Source: Pseudomonadota bacterium
GTDB taxonomy: Bacteria > Myxococcota_A > Polyangia > Polyangiales > Polyangiaceae
Assembly: GCA_023423895.1 (NCBI GenBank)
Contig: JAFAER010000124.1
Coordinates: 1 to 50,202 of the forward strand
Length of the DNA stretch: 50,202 nucleotides
Direction of reading: 5' to 3'
Of the stretch, positions 44,416-50,202 are shown in pieces. Every line of letters begins with the position of its first letter. The first letter of the stretch is position 1. The position numbers and the translations under genes are program-made. The notes under the pieces are model-generated. The model saw only the letters and a program-made list of their open reading frames with translations, did no database searches and was not told the origin of the DNA.

Positions 44416-45885
44416 ATGGCTGGGCGCCGCACTCGCTGGTGGGTTCTCCTCTGCTGCGGGAGCACGATTGCTCTCGCGGCGCCCGCCGCGCATGCCGGTC
44501 CGTTCGACCTCGACGACGACGACGAGTCGAAGCCGGAGGGCCCGGTCTCCCCGGAGTCGTTCGTCCCTCCGGCGCCGATCGCGACCATCAAGACGCATGC
44601 GTACTCCCTCCAGGAGTGCTTGCTCCTGGCCGAGCGGAACGCCCCGCAGCTCTGGGCGGCGCGGGCCCGACTCGCCGCCGTGCATGGGCAGCTCGAGGAG
44701 GCGCGTTGGACGCCGTACTCGTACTGGAGCATGAACTCGACGTTCGGGTACCTGCCGCCCATCGGCGGTACGCCGTTCTACAACGCGTCGCCGTACACGG
44801 CGCTCTATCAAGGGTTCGGCGAGGGCTGGCAGCCGGCGTTCAGCTTGAACGTCCGCGGCACGGTCCCGATCTACACGTTCGGCAAGATCGAGTCGGTGAA
44901 GAAGGCCGCCGAGAGCCGCGTCCGCGTCAACGAGTGGGATCTCGAGAAGCAGCGCCAGCAGATCCGGATGGACGTCCGGCGCGCGTACTTCGGCCTGATG
45001 CTCGCGCGCGACATGCAGTACATCGCGAACGACGTCCTCGGTAAGCTCAACAAGGCGATCGACAGCATCAACGCGAAGCTCGAGAAGGGCGATCAGACCG
45101 TCGAGGACGTCGATCGCCTCCGGCTCGAGTACAACCGCGACGAGATCTACGCCCGCGTCGCAGAGGCGAAGAAGGGCGAGGCGTTTGCGATCGCGGCGCT
45201 GCGTTTCCTGACGGGCGTCCAGACGTCGTTCGACATCCCGGACGAGCCGCTCAAGCGGCCGAACACGAGCGTTGGGCCGGTCGTCCGCTATCTCACAGCT
45301 GCGCGTCTCTTCCGTGCCGACGTGAACATGGCGCGCGCCGGCGTTCAGGCACGCAAGGCGTGGCTCGAGTTCCGGCGGGCGGAGATGTTCCCGAACATCG
45401 GCCTCGGTCTCAATGCGCACTACTCGGTGGCGCCGAGCGCCGATCAGCAGCGTGCCGCGTGGATCCCCGATCCCTTCAACCGCTTCGGCGCCTCGTTCGG
45501 CTTCGGTGTCGAGTGGGGCCTCGACCTCCTTCCGAAACACGCGCGTGTGATGCAGGCGGAGTCGGAGCTCGAGGAGGCGCGCGCCATGGAGCGGCTCGCC
45601 CTCGGCGGCGTCGGAGTCGAGGTCGAGAACGCGTACGCCGCCGTCGTCGAAGCGAAGACGCGCGAGGAGAACTACGACAAGGCGGAGCACCGCTCGAAGC
45701 GTTGGATCTCGATCACGCAGGACGCGATCGATCTCGGCACGAAGGACGAGCGCTTCCTCATCGAGCCGCTCCGCGCGTTCGTCTTCGCGCGCGCGAATCA
45801 CGCGCAGTCGCTGATGGACCTGCACGTGACGCTGTCGGAGCTCGCCCGCGTCACCGGCTGGGACGCGATCGCTCCCGGGACCTGA
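44416..45885 (+). CDS. TolC-family outer membrane protein
   Basis: The 489-residue product has a signal peptide (cleavage after AAHA, about residue 27), an acidic linker and the TolC/OEP repeat pattern: two copies of a long helical hairpin plus beta strands. Recognisable parts are YSLQECLLLAERNAPQLWAA, NVRGTVPIYTFGKIESVKKA and, in the second half, GVEWGLDLLPKHARVMQAES followed by VEVENAYAAVVEAKTREENY. TolC-type proteins form trimeric outer-membrane channels for efflux pumps or type I secretion. No inner-membrane transporter or adaptor gene is next to it. It is convergent with a second TolC-family gene, 34 bp apart. Confidence 0.88.
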   Translation: MAGRRTRWWVLLCCGSTIALAAPAAHAGPFDLDDDDESKPEGPVSPESFVPPAPIATIKTHAYSLQECLLLAERNAPQLWAARARLAAVHGQLEEARWTPYSYWSMNSTFGYLPPIGGTPFYNASPYTALYQGFGEGWQPAFSLNVRGTVPIYTFGKIESVKKAAESRVRVNEWDLEKQRQQIRMDVRRAYFGLMLARDMQYIANDVLGKLNKAIDSINAKLEKGDQTVEDVDRLRLEYNRDEIYARVAEAKKGEAFAIAALRFLTGVQTSFDIPDEPLKRPNTSVGPVVRYLTAARLFRADVNMARAGVQARKAWLEFRRAEMFPNIGLGLNAHYSVAPSADQQRAAWIPDPFNRFGASFGFGVEWGLDLLPKHARVMQAESELEEARAMERLALGGVGVEVENAYAAVVEAKTREENYDKAEHRSKRWISITQDAIDLGTKDERFLIEPLRAFVFARANHAQSLMDLHVTLSELARVTGWDAIAPGT

Positions 45886-45897
45886 GCGCCGCTCAGG
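45881..45897. terminator. Compact hairpin between convergent TolC-type genes
   Basis: CCTGAGC (45881-45887) and GCTCAGG (45891-45897) form a 7-bp perfect stem with a GCC loop. The left arm overlaps the stop codon of the plus-strand gene. It is placed to act in both directions; no T-tract is present. Confidence 0.45.
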
Positions 45898-45919
45898 AGG
45901 CGCAGCAGGCTCACCAGGC

Positions 45920-47374
45920 TCACCAGGGACAGCTCGCGAGGGCGAGGATCGCGAGGACCCGCGCCTTGACGAGCTCGAACTCGCGCAGCGCGAGCTGGAT
46001 CTCGGCCTCGCGCAGCGCCTGGGCAGCGGTCACGAGCTCCAGGCTCGTGCCGCGGCCTTCCAGATACGCCGTCCGCGTCAGCCGGTCGTTCTCGAGGGCG
46101 AGATCGCGGGTCTGCGCCGCAACGCGCCGGCGGTCGTCAGCGACGCTCACGCCACGCTGCGCCTGGGTCACCTGAACCGCGGCTTGCCGGCGCAATGCTT
46201 CGAGACGCTGTCCGGCGATGACCTCCTGCGCGCGGGTCTGACGGAGGTTGCCGTACCGGATCCCGCCGTCCCAGATGGGAACGGTGAGCACGGCCTGGAC
46301 GTTCCACGTCGTGTTGGGCGCCGCGCCCGTGTCCACCGTCGTCGTCCCCACCGACGAGCGTACGTCGACCGTCGGCGCGAACTGGAGCTTGGCGTCGTTG
46401 ACCTGCCGTCGCGCGACCTCGGTGCTCTCGCGGAGCGCGGCGACGTCCGGACGATCGTCGACCGTCGCTGCGGGCTTGCACGATGCTCGAGCGCTCGCCT
46501 CGATGCCGTTGAGATCCACGTTCGGCGGGACGCCGACCTGCTCCGGGAGCCCGAGCGCGAGACCGAGCGCTTCGCGAGACTGGCGGAGCGACTCGTCGCC
46601 GGCGACGAGCGTGGCCCGGGCCGTCTCGACGTCCTGCCGCGCGCGGACGACGTCGAGGCCCGTGCCGCTGCCGAGCGTGCTCCGGCGGATCGCGAGCTCG
46701 AGGCGCGTCAACGCATTGCGGAGGCCGAGTCGATTGAGCTCTGCGACGCGCTCGGCGGTGACGACACCGACGATGGCGTTCGCCACGTTGAGCGCGATCT
46801 GCCGCTTCGTGTCCTCGAGCGTGAGATGAGCGACGTTCTCGTTCCGTTCCGCGGTACCGATGGCATACCAGGACCGAAGCGCCAGGACGGGCTGGCTCGC
46901 GACGAGCGAACCCGTCACGAAGTCCGGGAAGGGGGTGTTCACCGGGCGAAACGTCAGCCCCTCGCCGGCGCGCGTCGGCTGGAGCGTCTGGTTCGTGATG
47001 ATGTTGTGGGTGTACGTCCCGGTCCCGTTGACCGTAGGCAGTGCGCCCGCGAGCGCGATGCGCGTCTGCGCTTCGGCGCGCGCGATCTCCTGCGCCGCGA
47101 TCCGCAGATCGGTCGACCGGGCGCGCACGTGCTTGAGCGCCTCTTCCCAGTTGCCGACCTCGACGTTCGGACGCGCCACCGGCGCGAGCATCGGGTCGTT
47201 CACCTCCGGTGCGGGAGGTAGCTGCCCGGTCGGTGCTGGTGTTGCTGGCGTCGTCGGGGACGTCCCCGGTTGCGCAGGCACTGCGGTGCCCGGCGCCGGC
47301 TGGGCGCCTACCGCGCGGGCGACGAGAAGAGACGTGACGACGAGCAGAGCGGAGGAGAGATGTGTTCGTCGCAT
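45920..47374 (-). CDS. TolC-family outer membrane protein (second)
   Basis: The 484-residue product has a signal peptide (LLVVTSLLVARAVGA) and a Pro/Thr-rich linker, then TolC repeats: WEEALKHVRARSTDLRIAAQ, PTVNGTGTYTHN, SLVASQPVLALRSWYAIGTA in the first half and LQFAPTVDVRSSVGTTTV, VLTVPIWDGGIRYGNLRQT, TRTAYLEGRGTSLELVTAAQ in the second. The last motif (GxxTSLELVTA) is typical of the second hairpin. Sequence similarity to the convergent TolC-type protein is low by eye, so this is not a recent duplication. ATG 47374 is chosen because it begins the signal peptide; AAGG lies 10 nt upstream. No pump partner is adjacent. Confidence 0.88.
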   Translation of the reverse strand: MRRTHLSSALLVVTSLLVARAVGAQPAPGTAVPAQPGTSPTTPATPAPTGQLPPAPEVNDPMLAPVARPNVEVGNWEEALKHVRARSTDLRIAAQEIARAEAQTRIALAGALPTVNGTGTYTHNIITNQTLQPTRAGEGLTFRPVNTPFPDFVTGSLVASQPVLALRSWYAIGTAERNENVAHLTLEDTKRQIALNVANAIVGVVTAERVAELNRLGLRNALTRLELAIRRSTLGSGTGLDVVRARQDVETARATLVAGDESLRQSREALGLALGLPEQVGVPPNVDLNGIEASARASCKPAATVDDRPDVAALRESTEVARRQVNDAKLQFAPTVDVRSSVGTTTVDTGAAPNTTWNVQAVLTVPIWDGGIRYGNLRQTRAQEVIAGQRLEALRRQAAVQVTQAQRGVSVADDRRRVAAQTRDLALENDRLTRTAYLEGRGTSLELVTAAQALREAEIQLALREFELVKARVLAILALASCPW

Positions 47375-47533
47375 GCGGGGCCCTTGTCCTAACACGGCAT
47401 GGTCTTCCAAACTCCGCTGCCGGGCCGCGCATTCCGACGAAGCGTCGGGTGCGAGCACAAGCTGAGCTGAGCTCGTCTCCACTCGTCGTCCAGCGAGGGC
47501 TCTTAATTTCGCCGTCTTCGTCCGGCCGTAGCG

Positions 47534-48601
47534 TCAGCGCCGAGTCGTCGCATATCGGGCGTCGCCGCGGATGATGTCGAGCTTCGCGCGGAGCTCGGCG
47601 AAGCGGCCGCGGAGATGGGCGACGCCAACGCGGAACGGCGCGGCGACCTCGGCCTGTGAAAGCGGGACGTGATCGATGTAGACGATCGCGTAGGCGACGG
47701 CGGCGGCGAGGCCAGCGACGTCCTGTTCGGGAGCAGGCGACGCTGTGCTCGACGGCGCTTCCGGCCCCGCTCCGTCGCCAGGGGTGATCCGGGCGACGTT
47801 GTCCGTCCCGTTGGCGGACGCGACCGCTCGGGTGGTGGCAGGCTTTCTTCGCGGGGGCGGAAGCGCGTCTCTTGCGAGCGCAAGGGCTTGCTCTCGCTGG
47901 CGCGGGTCGAGCGGGAGATGCGAGAGGCCGCGCGCGAGCACCCGGGCGAGGCGCTTCGGGGTGGCGCTCGGCGGACGACGCTTCGTCCGCGCGGGCTCGC
48001 CGTCACGCCGAGAACGGGAAGGCGCGCCCTGGTCGAGCCACCGCAAGAGAGCGTCGAGCTCGCGCGAGCCGACCCGCCCTCGAGCACGCTCGAGGATGGC
48101 GCGGGCCTCGTCGATGCGTCCGGCACGGCCGAGCGCATGGGCGTACGACGCGACGATCTCCGAGTTGTCGCCCTTCGCCTGGTACGCGAGGCGCAGCCAG
48201 TCGAGCGCGCGCCGCGGCTCGCCGAGCGCGACGTCGAGCAGATGGCCGAGATTGTGCGCGTACCACGGGTTCGCCGGCGCGCAGGCGATGGCCTTCTTGT
48301 ACGCCGAAGCGGCGCAGCGGTAGTTCCCGAGGAGCGTCTGGCAGAACGCCAGAACGGCCCACGCGCGGTCATCGTCCGACCGGTGAGCGAGCGCGCGCCG
48401 CACATAGAGCGCCGCACGCCAAGGGTCGCGCTCGACGAGCAGCTCAGCCAGCTTCTGGTGAGCGAAGGCGGCATCATCGCTCGAAGGCGGCGCAATGCGC
48501 GCGAGTCGCGCGAGCCGCGGCAGCACATCCGCCGGGTCGAACGCGCCGCGTAGGGCTCGCTCGATTTCGAGGCGCAGGCTCTGCGTCGCGGCCGGATCCA
48601 T
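47534..48601 (-). CDS. TPR protein with C-terminal helical domain
   Basis: The 355-residue product has TPR units at about residues 45-180 (HQKLAELLVERDPWRAALYV, AWAVLAFCQTLLGNYRCAAS, YAHNLGHLLDVALGEPRRAL, ASYAHALGRAGRIDEARAIL). A basic Arg/Ser/Pro-rich linker and a 60-residue helical end follow (LAAAVAYAIVYIDHVPLSQA, VGVAHLRGRFAELRAKLDII). The end looks helix-turn-helix-like around PLSQAEVAAPFRVGVAHLRG, but I would not call DNA binding on that alone. No signal peptide. TAATCT ends 6 nt before ATG 48601, another possible leaderless start. Function unknown. Confidence 0.75.
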   Translation of the reverse strand: MDPAATQSLRLEIERALRGAFDPADVLPRLARLARIAPPSSDDAAFAHQKLAELLVERDPWRAALYVRRALAHRSDDDRAWAVLAFCQTLLGNYRCAASAYKKAIACAPANPWYAHNLGHLLDVALGEPRRALDWLRLAYQAKGDNSEIVASYAHALGRAGRIDEARAILERARGRVGSRELDALLRWLDQGAPSRSRRDGEPARTKRRPPSATPKRLARVLARGLSHLPLDPRQREQALALARDALPPPRRKPATTRAVASANGTDNVARITPGDGAGPEAPSSTASPAPEQDVAGLAAAVAYAIVYIDHVPLSQAEVAAPFRVGVAHLRGRFAELRAKLDIIRGDARYATTRR

Positions 48602-48607
48602 GATTCG

Positions 48608-48613
48608 AGATTA
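48608..48613 (-). promoter_or_regulatory. -10-like TAATCT ahead of the TPR gene
   Basis: TAATCT on the minus strand leaves 6 nt to ATG 48601 with no Shine-Dalgarno, the same geometry as the TATGAT site of the winged-helix regulator gene. Confidence 0.4.
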
Positions 48614-48801
48614 GGGTGTAGCGAGCGACCAGGCACCCTGCAACGAATCGTGCAGCCACAGCATGATTTCGCTTGCGCGACCCCTGTTCGGCTGCAACGG
48701 CCTTCGTCGGCGTCCGCGTCTCCATCCGCGGTACGCACGCGCGTCGTCGACCGCGACTCCGAACGGTCGGCTCGTCACCTTCGGCGGCGCTGAGACTCGC
48801 C

Positions 48802-49815
48802 TCAGCGAAGCGAGATGATCCGTTGCTGCGCGAGCTCGGAGAGGATGCGGAGCGTGTCGAGCTCGGGCATGCCGCTCACGTCGATGATCATCTCGAGGCT
48901 CGAAACGCCGTCGACGAGGGAAAGAACGAACCCGGCCTTGTGATCGATCGAAAGCCAGCGGAGCTGATCGCGCGGGACCATCACGACCGGCACGCGGTCG
49001 AGTGGCCCGATCCGTGCGGCGTACATCTGGCGGAGCACGGTCCGGCACGTCTCCGCGACCGTCTTGGCGCCGATGTTGTCCGGCGTGCCCCGGAGGATCT
49101 CCTCGGCGATCTCGAGAGCGCCGCTGTAGTCGCCGAGCTCGACCCGATCGTTCATCTCGCGGTCGCGAGGCTTTGCGGGCTCCTTCGCCGGCTCGCTCTT
49201 GCCTCCGCTCCGCTCCGCGAGCTCGCCGGTGATCGGAAGGGGCCTCCTCACCGTATCGGCGGCGTGCTCGTCCTCGTCCTCGTGCTCGAAACCGAGCTGC
49301 GGTGGCCGGTCGTGCGCGATCTCGATGAAAGGATCTTCGCTCGGACCGTCGGCCGGCGGCGGACGCGTCTCGAGCTCGAGGTCCGCCCATTCGGGATCGT
49401 CGGGGGTCGGCCTCGTCAGGACGGGGTTGCCGTGCCGCTTCTGACCGCCGATCGCCTTCCGCGGATCTTCTCCCGGCTTCGCCGTCGGACGGGCCGGGGG
49501 CAGGTTGGACGGGATCCGGGCGTTGGCGAGCGACAGCGTGCTCGTCGGCGTCTTCTTGCGCGGCGATCGTCCAGAAGGCCGCGACGCCTGCGCGGCGGCC
49601 GCCTGCCGCTCCGTGCCGACCGGAGGCGTTGCGTGCGTGTGCGGATCGGACTTCACCGCAGGCATCGGCGCCGGCGACGGCTTGAGGATGTCCCGCGCGA
49701 ACGCGATCGGATCGAACGGCGGGCTGACGGTCGGCCGGTCGTTCTCCTCCGCGTCGTCCGCGGAACGTCGATCCTTGTCCGCCTCGCCCCCCGGCTTTTC
49801 GGGTTCGTCCGGCAC
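48802..49815 (-). CDS. Protein with long disordered N-terminus and a conserved C-terminal domain
   Basis: The 337-residue product has about 220 residues of charged, Pro-rich, probably disordered sequence (PEKPGGEADKDRRSADDAEE, SRPSGRSPRKKTPTSTLSL). A C-terminal folded part of about 110 residues follows: VELGDYSGALEIAEEILRG, a TPR-like helix pair, then MYAARIGPLDRVPVVMVP, LSIDHKAGFVLSLVDG and LEMIIDVSGMPELDTLRIL. I do not recognise this domain with certainty; similar C-termini occur in myxobacterial proteins as I recall. I prefer GTG 49815, with GAGG 9 nt upstream, to ATG 49872. It follows the Hsp70 gene on the same strand (73-bp gap). Confidence 0.7.
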   Translation of the reverse strand: MPDEPEKPGGEADKDRRSADDAEENDRPTVSPPFDPIAFARDILKPSPAPMPAVKSDPHTHATPPVGTERQAAAAQASRPSGRSPRKKTPTSTLSLANARIPSNLPPARPTAKPGEDPRKAIGGQKRHGNPVLTRPTPDDPEWADLELETRPPPADGPSEDPFIEIAHDRPPQLGFEHEDEDEHAADTVRRPLPITGELAERSGGKSEPAKEPAKPRDREMNDRVELGDYSGALEIAEEILRGTPDNIGAKTVAETCRTVLRQMYAARIGPLDRVPVVMVPRDQLRWLSIDHKAGFVLSLVDGVSSLEMIIDVSGMPELDTLRILSELAQQRIISLR

Positions 49816-49888
49816 GTATCCGGTCCTCGATGAAACAGCCCCAACAACGAGACGTGAGCAGCCGTTGCTCACGGTCTCAGGTCATCCG

Positions 49889-50202
49889 TCATGTCTTCGC
49901 CACGACGCCCTTGAACATACGGTGCGTGCGCGTGAGCCCTTCGATCTGCTCCTTCACGGCCGACGCGTCCTTGCGCTCGATTGCCGCACGCGCCTTCTCG
50001 ACGATCGCGCGGGCCTTCTCGATCGCATCGCGGCCGAAGTCACTCGACGCGACGATCTGCTGCACCTGCGGGAACAGCTTCTCGATCTCGGCGATGAGCT
50101 TCTCGGCCTCCTGCTTGGCGGCCTCGAACTCCTCGGACGTGCGGCGGTCGACGAGGTCGTCCTTCGCGTTGTCCATCATCGTCTTGATCTCTTCGCGCGT
50201 CA
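49889..50202 (-). CDS. Hsp70 (DnaK) family protein, C-terminal fragment
   Basis: Only the last 104 complete codons lie in the window; the gene continues past the right edge. The sequence TREEIKTMMDNAKDDLVDRR matches the start of the DnaK helical lid (EEIxxMVxDAE type), followed by FEAAKQEAEKLIAEIEKLFP and a final helix pair ending FKGVVAKT. It lacks the acidic EEVD-like or Gly-rich tail of canonical DnaK, so it may be one of the extra Hsp70 paralogues common in myxobacteria. ATPase and substrate domains cannot be seen. Confidence 0.75.
   Translation of the reverse strand, partial: TREEIKTMMDNAKDDLVDRRTSEEFEAAKQEAEKLIAEIEKLFPQVQQIVASSDFGRDAIEKARAIVEKARAAIERKDASAVKEQIEGLTRTHRMFKGVVAKT

Overview
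The window is about 50 kb of very GC-rich, densely coding DNA. GC-ending codons, frequent GTG starts, a eukaryotic-type Ser/Thr kinase, Pro-rich regulators, large TPR proteins, many lipoproteins and a hybrid histidine kinase all point to a myxobacterium (Myxococcota), probably of the Polyangiales type. That placement is inference from gene content; no rRNA or tRNA gene was seen.

Layout. Positions 1-724 are gene-free and hold a 56-bp dyad and short direct repeats. A diacylglycerol-kinase-like lipid kinase (725-1741, -) and a PlsC-type acyltransferase (2825-3562, -) flank a 1.08-kb gene-free stretch with two kinds of tandem repeat (46-bp and 14-bp units). An 11.55-kb gene (3808-15357, +) encodes a 3849-residue TPR protein. 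Then come a DUF374 acyltransferase, a lipoprotein, ridA, and the replication/repair group recR, ebfC and dnaX (-). A ferredoxin/metallo-beta-lactamase protein and etfB-etfA (-) follow. From 23835 to 28128 (+) lie a DUF3943-like protein, nadB, a CPBP-like membrane protein and a DUF4142 lipoprotein.

The middle holds a Pro-rich/TPR/winged-helix regulator (28254-30371, -). It diverges from a 2-oxoacid dehydrogenase operon (E1alpha-like, E1beta, E2; 30594-34159). Next are a TPR envelope protein, a transmembrane Ser/Thr kinase and a PPC-like lipoprotein, the last two overlapping by 4 bp. The right part has a small membrane protein, mutY, a receiver-GGDEF protein, a hybrid histidine kinase, two convergent TolC-type outer-membrane proteins, a TPR protein, a disordered protein and the C-terminal end of an Hsp70 running off the right edge.

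Themes. Housekeeping modules (dnaX-ebfC-recR, etfBA, nadB, mutY, 2-oxoacid dehydrogenase) are interleaved with lineage-type signalling and envelope genes. The most striking observations are: an E1alpha subunit that has lost the usual thiamine-diphosphate and metal-binding residues although its E1beta and E2 partners look intact; repeated -10-like hexamers 5-12 nt ahead of start codons, suggesting widespread leaderless transcription; an operator-like repeat cluster between the winged-helix regulator and the dehydrogenase operon; the giant TPR gene; and the long dyad and minisatellites at the left end.
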